NCBI GenBank assembly: GCA_033762255.1 | Contig: JANRLT010000014.1 | Coordinates: 62,001 to 126,000 of the forward strand | Length of the DNA: 64,000 nt | DNA from: Pirellulales bacterium | Lineage (GTDB): Bacteria > Planctomycetota > Planctomycetia > Pirellulales > JALHPA01 | Reading direction: 5' to 3' | Part shown: piece by piece, positions 29,074-36,565 of the stretch | Layout: each line of letters opens with the position of its first letter | Position numbering within the stretch: the first letter of the stretch is position 1 | The notes under the pieces: generated by a model | Seen by the model: the letters and a program-made list of their open reading frames with translations, nothing else | The model's database searches: none | Told to the model about the DNA's origin: nothing | Position numbers and translations under genes: made by a program

Positions 29074-32000
29074 ATGAATGCGCGCATCTTGGCATTTGGC
29101 CTGGTAATCTGCCTGGGATTGAATTGGCTGGGGACCGCCGCGGCTCAATCCAGCACGGGCCTGGGTGGGTGGTTTTCGTCGGGATCAACGGCCAAAACCG
29201 GGGAAAATGGGAACATCAGCGACGCGATGCCTCCCCGCCCCAAACCCGCCAACGCGAAAAAGCCCGGCTCGCCTGCCAAGCCTAGCCACATGGTCCCGCC
29301 GCAATCCGGGCGGATGGCGACAGAGGCTCCCCGCTTTACCCCCAATGCCGCCACTTCCCAGGGAAAATATGTGGCGGCGGATCAATCCGGCGGGCCGATC
29401 AATCCTCACTCGATCGTGCCCGAGGAAGTGCCGACCATCCCGCGTCGCTCGGGAACTCCGACTCCCTATCAGCCAAAAAGCTCAACTCAATTCTCGGGTA
29501 TGGACGGGTTTGACACTTCCGCCGCGCCCACAGGCGGTGCTTCCCCGCAGCCAGGCATCAGTTCCCAGGTTCAGACCCAGCGTCAATCCGCCAATTGGGG
29601 TGGGGCAAATCCTGGCACCACCAGCCCAGGCATGGTCAATCCCGGCCGCAACCCCAAGGCCAATATCCCCCCCCAAGTTGTCAATTCCCAAGTGGGAAGC
29701 AGGGCGAAATCCGCGGGGACGACTGTAACCCCGGACGTTCCGCCAGCTTCAGCCAGTGGCAATGGGCTGGGAACATTAAAGGAACGATTAGCCGCCGCGC
29801 GGCGCAATTCGCGCAATACGGCGCCCGTGCACGGCGAAAATGTCGCGGCGGACAATATTGTGATCGAATCCAACATGCCTAGCGATGCCATTGATAATAA
29901 TAACGCCATATCGGGATCACTACCGGAAAATTCGGCCCCCACCCCGTTTGGGACGGCAAATCGGTTTAACCCAAATTCCTCCATCAATCGCCAAGCCATC
30001 CCCGCGGAGGTGGAGAATCCCCTGGCCCAACCGGCGCCAGGCACTTCCCCCGTGAGTTCGCGAAACTCCAACATGGCCAGTTCGCGAAAAGTCGATCCCG
30101 CGCGTGGAGTTCTCAATCGGCCGTTGCCCACCCCCGCCGCGGGCCATCTTGGCGGCGAAGAACCAGGCGGCACGGACACGGATGAACAACATCTGGATAT
30201 CTCTAGCGGTAATCAGCCCTCCGCAACCTCCAGCGAGGAGGAATTGACCGGGCGTACCCTCCCGTCCAGCGCCAGAAAAGGGAATTCGCTAGAAAATTTT
30301 GCGCCTCGGACAGCCAGTCGAGACAACGCCTTGCCGTCCGTCGAGGCACCCGGCGCGACGCCGGCTCCTTTGTTTATTACCCGGCAATCCCCGCAAATCG
30401 CGATCGAAACCACCGGTCCCCGCACGATCACCGTGGGCAAGGAAGCGGTGTATGTGTTGACGATTCGCAATTCCGGCAGCCAGGCGGCCCAGGATGTAAC
30501 GGTGAAAGTCTCTGTGCCGGAGTTTGCCGAGGTTATCAGCGGCAAGACCACCAGTGGCGTGTATCAAGCGGCTCAACCGGCGGCGGTGTCGGCCACGACG
30601 GGGGGGATGGAACCCGCGCAGTGGAATTTACCGCGACTCGAAGCCAACGGTCAAGAGACGCTGACCCTGCGCTTGATCCCGCGCAAGAGCCGGCCGCTGG
30701 AAATTGGCGTGCAATGGACGGTATCGCCGGTCACCAGCCAGGCCGTGGTCGAAGTCCAAGAGCCAAAGTTGGCCATGACGCTTACCGGCGCCGAGGATGT
30801 CCTCTTTGGCCAAACCAAGATTTACAAGCTGACGCTAAGTAATCCGGGCAGCGGCGACGCCGAAAACGTGATGATTCATTTGTCTCCGTTGACGGATCAA
30901 GCGGCGGCAATGACCAAGCATGCCCTGGGTACGATTTCCGCGGGGGACAGCAAAGTGGTGGAAGTCGAAATGACCGCCCGGCAAGCGGGCAAAGTGGCGA
31001 TCAAGGCGATTGCCACCGCGGATGGCGGTTTGCAGGCCGACGCCATCCAAGAAGTCCTGGTCCGCCGTGCAGAATTGCAAGTGGCCGTCCAAGGGGCCAA
31101 GGCCAAATATGCCGGCACCGCCGCCAGTTATGCCATTCACATCACCAATCCCGGGAATGCCCCGGCGGAAAACGTGCAATTGGTCGGGCAGCTTCCCACG
31201 GGGGCTAAGCTGCTCTCCGCGACCGGCGGCCAGGCCGATAACGAAACCGGCAAGCTGACCTGGACACTCCCCACCTTGCGCGCGGGCGAAGAGCAAACCT
31301 TTGAGGTCAAATGCCTGTTGTCAAATCCCGGGCCAAATAAATTTGTCGCGACTGCCAGCGCGGGTTCGGAAATCAGCGTGAACCATGACTTCACCACGCA
31401 GGTCGAGGCCCTGGCTGATCTCAAGCTGGAAGTCATCGAGCCGAAAGGCCCGCTGCCAATTAATGAGGAAGTGGTCTACGAAATTCGCCTCAAAAATCAA
31501 GGAAGCAAAAGCGCCGAGCAGATCGTGATTAATGGCTACTTTAGCGAGGGGATCGAACCGACCGGAGCGATCGGCGGCGCGCATGAATTATCTCCGGGGA
31601 TGGTGCAGTTTCAACCCTTGGCCACGTTGGCTCCGGGGTCGGAGGCCAGCGTGCGGATCAAGGCCCGCGCCACGGCGGCGGGAAATTTGATCTTTCGCGC
31701 CGAAGCGGTTTGTGAACTCAATGGGACAAAGCTGGTCCAACAATCCACGCAGTTGTATTACGACGAGCAAGGCCCCGCCGCGGGACCAAAGCCGGTGGCC
31801 GGACCCAACGACGACATCAATGCTCCCGCCACGCTTCCCTCGCGCAGCGCGACCGATTCGGCCCGCAAACAACCGGCCCCCGTCGGGACCATAAATTCCG
31901 CGCCGCTGCTGGATTCCCCGGCCCCCGCAGCGGGAGCGCCCGCCACGGTTCCCGTGGTCATGCCGCCGTTATCCACCGGGGCCAGCGCCCCATCCCCCAC

Positions 32001-32205
32001 GGGCGTACCCCGTGGCCAGGAAATGACCTGGGGGAGCGCGGTCCCCAGCCCCCGCGCGGCCACCCCCGCCAGCATGTATGTGCCTGTGGATAGTGCCCCC
32101 GCGGCGACAACACCTAGGGTGGAATCCCCCTTAGCCGCTCTCCCCCCGGCACCGGCGGAAAAAAACAGCGCGGCCAATGCCCCCGCCCGCTTGCCGGTGA
32201 AGTAA
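29074..32205 (+). CDS. Large exported protein with DUF11-type repeats
   Basis: A 1043-residue protein with a signal peptide (MNARILAFGLVICLGLNWLGTAAAQ). Residues about 30-430 are low complexity, rich in Pro, Asn, Ser and Gly. From about 440 to 890 come four to five immunoglobulin-like repeats of the DUF11 type, each with the pattern YVLTIRNSGSQAAQDVTVKVSVP, YKLTLSNPGSGDAENVMIHL, YAIHITNPGNAPAENVQLVGQLP or YEIRLKNQGSKSAEQIVINGYF. The tail (about 900-1043) is again Pro/Ala-rich. It is probably a cell-surface or periplasmic structural protein. I start at the ATG before NARIL; a frame 48 nt longer has no support. Confidence 0.88.
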   Translation: MNARILAFGLVICLGLNWLGTAAAQSSTGLGGWFSSGSTAKTGENGNISDAMPPRPKPANAKKPGSPAKPSHMVPPQSGRMATEAPRFTPNAATSQGKYVAADQSGGPINPHSIVPEEVPTIPRRSGTPTPYQPKSSTQFSGMDGFDTSAAPTGGASPQPGISSQVQTQRQSANWGGANPGTTSPGMVNPGRNPKANIPPQVVNSQVGSRAKSAGTTVTPDVPPASASGNGLGTLKERLAAARRNSRNTAPVHGENVAADNIVIESNMPSDAIDNNNAISGSLPENSAPTPFGTANRFNPNSSINRQAIPAEVENPLAQPAPGTSPVSSRNSNMASSRKVDPARGVLNRPLPTPAAGHLGGEEPGGTDTDEQHLDISSGNQPSATSSEEELTGRTLPSSARKGNSLENFAPRTASRDNALPSVEAPGATPAPLFITRQSPQIAIETTGPRTITVGKEAVYVLTIRNSGSQAAQDVTVKVSVPEFAEVISGKTTSGVYQAAQPAAVSATTGGMEPAQWNLPRLEANGQETLTLRLIPRKSRPLEIGVQWTVSPVTSQAVVEVQEPKLAMTLTGAEDVLFGQTKIYKLTLSNPGSGDAENVMIHLSPLTDQAAAMTKHALGTISAGDSKVVEVEMTARQAGKVAIKAIATADGGLQADAIQEVLVRRAELQVAVQGAKAKYAGTAASYAIHITNPGNAPAENVQLVGQLPTGAKLLSATGGQADNETGKLTWTLPTLRAGEEQTFEVKCLLSNPGPNKFVATASAGSEISVNHDFTTQVEALADLKLEVIEPKGPLPINEEVVYEIRLKNQGSKSAEQIVINGYFSEGIEPTGAIGGAHELSPGMVQFQPLATLAPGSEASVRIKARATAAGNLIFRAEAVCELNGTKLVQQSTQLYYDEQGPAAGPKPVAGPNDDINAPATLPSRSATDSARKQPAPVGTINSAPLLDSPAPAAGAPATVPVVMPPLSTGASAPSPTGVPRGQEMTWGSAVPSPRAATPASMYVPVDSAPAATTPRVESPLAALPPAPAEKNSAANAPARLPVK

Positions 32206-32648
32206 TGTCGTAGGTCGGAACATGTTCCGCCGTTCTTGGCATTTAGAGGCGCTGATCTGGGTTAGGGCGTCAATCCTTTGAGTCTCGCTCTGGGGGCCAA
32301 CGGCCACACCTATCCCAGCCTAGGCCAACGGCCTAGGATAGTGAGCAGCCTTGCAATGAAGGGGCTGAAAGCCCGGTTCCTGGATTCCAAGGGCAATAAT
32401 GAAATTCTATAGCCTTCCCAATTCATGATCGGGTGGCACCGGAACTTGTTCCGGTGTGCAAAGCACAAGAGACACACTGCGTAGATAAAAAACCACACTA
32501 CCCAGTACGAGCGGCACACGACGCGGCATAAAAGGCACATCGGTTGGGGCGCAATTCCATGAAAGTTTGCTTCTTGCCGCTCCGCGGGCAACAAATAAGT
32601 TTCTTGGGTGGCCGATGAATGAGCTGGGGTACCCGCAGCATCGCTTAA
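32206..32648. other. Repeat-rich spacer at the cassette-array edge
   Basis: No gene supported. It holds GGAACATGTTCC (32217-32228) and a perfect hairpin CACCGGAAC-TT-GTTCCGGTG (32437-32456), both members of the dispersed palindrome family. I looked for an attC site downstream of the TIR-like gene here and did not find one. Confidence 0.5.
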
Positions 32649-33443
32649 TTAGGTTCTTATCTGGGGCAATGGAATACTATAGGCTTTCAGATCCGCGATC
32701 AGTCGTGGAAGAATTTTATCGAATACCTGCGGATGATTGCTTCGATTGAAAACAATGTACTCGTAGATGCTCTGAAGCTCGCCGACGTATTGCGTATCAA
32801 TTGAGTCCTCGACAAGGAGCAGTGGCTGTTTGCCGAAGGCGACGGCCACTCCGGTTTCTTGATAAAGCCAAACGCTCGACGCGAAAGTACCGCTTGACAA
32901 CTCAATTCGTTTCGTGACAAGGCAGATAAAAAACCGTGCGCGTTTGATCTTGGTGAGGATCGATGTCCGAAAGTCCTCAAGACCCTCAGCTCGTCCATCA
33001 ACCAATTCGAATCCGGCCGGCGTCAGCACGCGGTCACGAATGTAGGAAACCAGCGCGGTATCGTCGGCGTTGAATTGATGCGCGACAAATACTTGGTGTG
33101 GTTGCTGCTCTTGATACAAAAGTGATCGGTCGTCGTCAGGAAGTCCACCTGCATCTGCTGCATCGCGTCCTTTTTGCGTCAATTGTTTCCAGAACGGGCC
33201 ACGGATTGTCGCGCTGCTTTCACCGATGTAATGGCTGTATTGCAGCCAACAGATTGCGGCGTCGATCTCTGCCATCGGATAGCGAGTTAGCAAGTATCGA
33301 TAGAGGTCGGCATCCGTGAAGGCATCTTTGTGGCGGGAATTTTGTTCGCTCGGCGGATCAGACACGTGCATCGTCGTTGTCAGCGTGAGCGTTCTTCCTC
33401 GCGCGAATTGGAGAATATTGAGGCAGATGGATTCGGAGACCAT
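32649..33443 (-). CDS. TIR-like domain protein, probable defence effector
   Basis: A 264-residue protein; the start is the ATG of MVSESIC (AGAAG about 10 nt upstream). Residues about 1-110 are a helical region that may be a winged helix (FTDADLYRYLLTRYPMAEIDAAICWLQYSHYIG). From about 115 the sequence follows the TIR fold: strand HQVFVAHQF, helix, strand GFELVDGRA, then ILTKIKRARFFICLVTKR, and SSVWLYQETGVAVAFGKQPLLLVED, where the Glu of YQE matches the position of the catalytic Glu in NAD-cleaving TIR domains. It is probably an NADase-type or nucleotide-sensing effector. It is the last gene of the attC-separated array. Seen: motifs. Inferred: function. Confidence 0.75.
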   Translation of the reverse strand: MVSESICLNILQFARGRTLTLTTTMHVSDPPSEQNSRHKDAFTDADLYRYLLTRYPMAEIDAAICWLQYSHYIGESSATIRGPFWKQLTQKGRDAADAGGLPDDDRSLLYQEQQPHQVFVAHQFNADDTALVSYIRDRVLTPAGFELVDGRAEGLEDFRTSILTKIKRARFFICLVTKRIELSSGTFASSVWLYQETGVAVAFGKQPLLLVEDSIDTQYVGELQSIYEYIVFNRSNHPQVFDKILPRLIADLKAYSIPLPQIRT

Positions 33444-33488
33444 TTTGATGTGTCTTCTCTGCTGTGGACAGTCGCGCCTACTCAAAGA

Positions 33489-33578
33489 ACCTAACGCTAC
33501 ACGTCACCGAGCGACCAGTGACTAACATACCATTGGAAAACGCGACGCCGGTCGGTTTGGTGCACGTGTTTGTTATTC
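33489..33578 (-). other. attC site 3, after the membrane-protein cassette
   Basis: Read on the minus strand: GAATAAC at one end and GTTAGGT at the other, the latter preceded by GC as in classical GCGTTAGRY. Arms ACACGT-G-CACC and GGTGACGTGT pair over ten bases with a single extrahelical G. After an unpaired spacer, CGACC and GGTCG pair. The TAA in GAATAAC is the stop codon of the upstream gene. This is the clearest of the three sites. Confidence 0.8.
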
Positions 33579-33941
33579 CGGTTTGTCTTCTGCTGGGTCG
33601 GTGTCAAACACCATGATACGAGACGAATCAGCAAGAAGGCTAGAGATCTGTTCAGGTTTCAATTCCACATTGATTTGAGTTATGGAGTAATTGTTATGAG
33701 TGATAGAAGCGTTTCTGGATTTTCTCGAAGCGACCCATGCAGCAAGAACAGTGCCGATAGCCGTAATGAAGGTGGTAGCGATAGTGATAACATCTCCACC
33801 AGCCACAACGTTTCCAGGTGCGGGACGGTTACGGACATACGTAATGCCAGAACTGTCAAGAATAGCGATAAAGGCTGCACTGCCTTTGCCAGTCAAGCTG
33901 ACCCGGATGCCAGGTTCGACGTTTTCCGTTTTACTACTCAT
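33573..33941 (-). CDS. One-helix membrane protein in the cassette array
   Basis: A 122-residue protein with GAGG about 9 nt before its ATG. Residues about 1-42 are polar, with IRVSLTGKGSAAFIAILDSSGITYV resembling a beta hairpin. VITIATTFITAIGTVLAAWVA (about 50-70) is a single membrane helix followed by SRKSR, which predicts the C-terminal part in the cytoplasm. The tail contains LKPEQISSLLADSSRIMVFD. No family recognised. Its stop codon overlaps attC site 3, and the TIR-like gene begins 130 nt further on, so the two are adjacent cassettes and may or may not act together. Confidence 0.7.
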   Translation of the reverse strand: MSSKTENVEPGIRVSLTGKGSAAFIAILDSSGITYVRNRPAPGNVVAGGDVITIATTFITAIGTVLAAWVASRKSRNASITHNNYSITQINVELKPEQISSLLADSSRIMVFDTDPAEDKPE

Positions 33942-34063
33942 GGGTTGTTGCCTCGCTTGCGTGTGGCATGGTCATTGGTTCAGTCAGCGGATGGCGTTGC
34001 TATAACGGGGAAAGCTATTTGGGGTCGAAAGCCAGACGTTCGGGACGTGGTCAAAAATTGAAG

Positions 34064-34153
34064 GAATAACGACAGGATCACGCGGGCGGCGCGAGTGAAC
34101 CAACCATCGTCTACCGATGCGAACGCCGCCTCGCGTGCATCCGGTGGTTATGC
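34064..34153 (-). other. attC site 2, after the lipoprotein cassette
   Basis: Minus strand: starts GCATAAC, ends GTTATTC. Arms GGAT-G-CACGCG and CGCGTGATCC pair with one extrahelical G; inside them GGCGGCG pairs with CGCCGCC. It begins 4 nt after the lipoprotein stop codon. The right end deviates from GTTRRRY at one base. Confidence 0.75.
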
Positions 34154-34157
34154 CGTT

Positions 34158-34880
34158 TCATAATCCCTGCAATAGTGCTTGTTGGAACTCTGCAAAGCTG
34201 AGGGCGTTGCGTTGGATATCTGTGACGAATTCCGGACGCTGTTTGAGCGCTGAAAACAGGGTAAGCATTCTTGAAGCGTGTTTACGCGCTTTTGAACCCG
34301 GAGAGAACGTGGTAAATCCGCCGGCACCCTTGACCTCGACATTGTATGCTTTCGAATATCGAGTGACATCCAAGAACTGTCCGGCGGATGGCTCGACGTA
34401 CGGGAGCATGGTTGCGAATTCTATCGTTACTCCTTTGACCGTTTGCCGCGAAACCATATTGCTTGGAAAGCGATGAGTCGCGGACTTGTTGCCGGATGTT
34501 GCTGTTATTTGCTGAACCCCCAGAGGTGCGACTTGTGAGAAATGTACTAGCTTGAGCATCATGATTGGTTCATTCTCAGCGATTCTGATGCCGTAGACGA
34601 TCTGTGCCGACTTACCTTGCGCCGTGATTACGTCAACATTCGGTATCATGTCGCCGGGAAACACAATGTCATAAAGCTCGTCGTCTTGAGTTCTGCCGAC
34701 GATCATGCCTTCAGTAAGTGCTTTGAAGTCATAAGTAGTGGCGCTCTGAGTCTGCGACGAAGCGCCGTGACTGTGGGCAGGCGTCGAGTGCGGACGTGGT
34801 TTGCCGACGGGGGCGCGGCTGGGTGCTGTGTCGCCGCATCCCACGATGAAGACTGCGAGTATGATCGTCGCTCGGTTCAT
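34158..34880 (-). CDS. Lipoprotein of unknown function in the cassette array
   Basis: A 240-residue protein. MNRATIILAVFIVGCGD is a lipoprotein signal with lipobox IVGC. Residues about 20-45 are a His/Pro/Ser-rich linker (PHSTPAHSHGASSQTQ). The body starts YDFKALTEGMIVGRTQDDELYDIVFP and is beta-rich until about 195, then helical (SRMLTLFSALKQRPEFVTDIQRNALSFAEFQQALL). No family recognised. It should be anchored in a membrane facing the periplasm. It lies between attC sites 1 and 2. Confidence 0.75.
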   Translation of the reverse strand: MNRATIILAVFIVGCGDTAPSRAPVGKPRPHSTPAHSHGASSQTQSATTYDFKALTEGMIVGRTQDDELYDIVFPGDMIPNVDVITAQGKSAQIVYGIRIAENEPIMMLKLVHFSQVAPLGVQQITATSGNKSATHRFPSNMVSRQTVKGVTIEFATMLPYVEPSAGQFLDVTRYSKAYNVEVKGAGGFTTFSPGSKARKHASRMLTLFSALKQRPEFVTDIQRNALSFAEFQQALLQGL

Positions 34881-34898
34881 TGTTGTTCAACCTTAGTG

Positions 34899-34993
34899 CA
34901 TAACGACCCAAGCACAGCGACCCGGCCTACGAGGGCGTGCGATTGCAACCGCGACGCTCACGCCGGGTTCGCTGCAGAGTGCATGGTTAGGCA
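34899..34993 (-). other. attC site 1, after the Zn-ribbon cassette
   Basis: Minus strand: starts GCCTAAC (an exact RYYYAAC), ends GTTATGC. Arms CAGCGA-A-CCCGGC and GCCGGGTCGCTG pair with one extrahelical A, and an outer GCA/TGC pair encloses a 5-nt bulge. It begins 5 nt after the stop of the Zn-ribbon gene. Confidence 0.75.
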
Positions 34994-34998
34994 TCATG

Positions 34999-35232
34999 TC
35001 AATCTTCATGCTGACTCTTCGGCTGTGCCGTCTCGATCTCCGTGATATGATTACGAATGACGCTGCCGCATTTTCTGCAAAATCCTTCGACAACAATCTT
35101 CCCATCTTGCTCAAACTCGCGTGCATCTCGCATACCCAAATCTGCCGCCTCACAAACTTCACACCACGAATCTTCAGTGAGTATCTGCTGCTCTGCTGGA
35201 GAACGGGAGGAAAAATTGCGAGGTGTTTTCAT
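34999..35232 (-). CDS. Small Zn-ribbon protein in the cassette array
   Basis: A 77-residue protein, MKTPRNFSSRSPAEQQ onward. SWCEVCEAADLG and GFCRKCGSVIR give two CxxC pairs about 27 residues apart, a zinc-ribbon layout. No other domain, no signal peptide. The ribosome binding site is weak and a TTG 12 nt upstream is possible. It is the first recognisable cassette; I could not find an attC site or attI upstream of it. Confidence 0.6.
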   Translation of the reverse strand: MKTPRNFSSRSPAEQQILTEDSWCEVCEAADLGMRDAREFEQDGKIVVEGFCRKCGSVIRNHITEIETAQPKSQHED

Positions 35233-35771
35233 GATGCCGAACAATCAGTATTCAGAAATCTGCATATTACAAATCTGATCCCATTCTGCATAATTCATGT
35301 TTACCGTCAATACTTTTCAGTAATTTTCCGACTTGCCGTTCTATCTGTGGATTTCTGTAAATTTGTGTTATGCCCAATCACTCATATTCCCCCACGCTGG
35401 CTGCCGTACCTCTACTGACGCAGGTGCGGCAATTGATGCGTCCCAGTTAGCTCTCGATCCCCATCGAACCAGCGGGTTAGCATCGAGAATTACAGCCTGC
35501 CGGTGTCGCACAGACCAGCGGGTATGGCGAGCAGGTCGTGACCTGATCCTGCGGGGTCGGGAGTCGTGGGCGGTGCAAACGTGTTTGGCTAGGCAGCGCA
35601 ATTCGCCCAGGACTCCCGACCCCCTCACGCATGACATGCCCCAGGGGGACGGGAATCCTTGGCGACGATGCTGTGCAAATGACTGGCCCACTCGCGCCAA
35701 CGATTCCCGACCCCGGGGAGTGTTTCTAGGGCGGCTTACCCCGGGTAGTCGCTGCGCTAACCCGGGGCTAA

Positions 35772-35868
35772 GGGCTGTAACCGCGTTGCGGTTAGGCAGG
35801 CATTTAACCAAAAACCAAATACCAGTAACCAAAAACCAGCAGGCCCCGCGCTCCGCTGCGCGTCGCGG
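35772..35868. repeat. Long repeat A, copy 1
   Basis: About 97 nt beginning GGGCTGTAACCGCGTTGCGG and containing two near-copies of AACCAAAAACCA, nearly identical to 36098-36195. Confidence 0.85.
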
Positions 35869-36025
35869 GTGCGGTGGGATCGGCGAGCACAACTCGCCGC
35901 CACGAAGAATACGGCGACGAAACGTCGCCGCTACAGGAAGAACGGCGACCACGTCTGGATGTCTTCTCCGTGACCCTCGGTGACTTCTCCGTCACTCCGT
36001 GATAAATGTATTTTCGGGTCTGTCA

Positions 36026-36102
36026 TGCCGCGCTCCGCTGCGCGTCGCGGCTAAACAATTCCTAGAAAATGCAATGGCGGAACACGTTCTGTTCTACGGG
36101 GC
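36026..36102. repeat. Long repeat B, copy 1
   Basis: About 77 nt from GCCGCGCTCCGCTGCGCG through CAATTCCTAGAAAATG to a copy of the GGAACACGTTC palindrome. It overlaps the start of repeat A copy 2, and recurs at 36174-36248. Confidence 0.85.
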
Positions 36103-36195
36103 TGTAACCGCGTTGCGGTTAGGCAGGCATTTAACCAAAAACCAAATACCAGCAACCAAAAACCAGCAGCCCCCGCGCTCCGCTCCGCGTCGCGG
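36098..36195. repeat. Long repeat A, copy 2
   Basis: Second copy of 35772-35868 with a few substitutions (for example CCAGCAACC for CCAGTAACC). Confidence 0.85.
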
Positions 36196-36248
36196 CTAAA
36201 CAATTCCTAGAAAATGTAATGGCGGAACACGTTCCGTTCTACGGGGCT
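36174..36248. repeat. Long repeat B, copy 2
   Basis: Second copy of 36026-36102, including CGGAACACGTTCCG at 36223-36236. A and B thus alternate A-B-A-B with overlaps. Confidence 0.85.
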
Positions 36249-36565
36249 GGCGGTATACATTCCGCCCTGCCTATATCTTCGCTAATCGGAACCTTCACCC
36301 TTAACCGCTATAACCCCGATTCCATCCCAGACTGCTAGCATTCTTGCGACTGCTAAGCGAGGTAAACTCGGCAGTCCCGGCTAAGCCTCTGTAGAGTGAG
36401 GCCAATCGGCCAGTCGATGCTACTGTCGGGTCGCTAGCGGCAAAACGGCGTTTGTGACGTGTGCCGCCGATAGCCGGAATCGTGCCAGAAATGGCAATCA
36501 TGCGGATTATTTTTTGCCAGAACCGTGTCTGCCTCGCCAAAATCCCTTCCTTGCCGCCGTGCTCC

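Larger units (their letters stand above)
33489..34993 (-). mobile_element. Integron cassette array without integrase (CALIN)
   Basis: Three attC-like sites (33489-33578, 34064-34153, 34899-34993) in the same orientation separate four short minus-strand genes. Each site has RYYYAAC/GTTRRRY-like ends, imperfectly paired arms with an extrahelical base, and 90-95 nt length, and each follows a stop codon by at most a few bases or overlaps it. No tyrosine recombinase of IntI type is encoded in the window. The genes (32649-35232) have no relation to their chromosomal neighbours. Confidence 0.75.
35233..36565. other. Gene-poor repeat region
   Basis: About 1.3 kb with no supported gene. Long open frames across 35333-35995 are low-complexity read-throughs. 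The right part carries long direct repeats listed separately. Confidence 0.55.

Noticed and set aside
32500-32655. attC site after the TIR-like gene (ACCTAAT overlaps its stop)
   Set aside because: The final C of RYYYAAC is missing and I found no matching arm or GTTRRRY end in the next 150 nt.
35239-35373. Possible fourth attC site upstream of the Zn-ribbon gene (GCATAAC at 35367-35373, GTTCGGC near 35239)
   Set aside because: The complementary blocks inside (CAGAAATC/GATTTCTG and ACAAAT/ATTTGT) are not nested in attC order, and the right end deviates from GTTRRRY.
35333-35995. Open frames of about 200 residues on both strands
   Set aside because: Low-complexity Arg/Pro/Ala composition from repeat DNA, no start signal, and mutual overlap.
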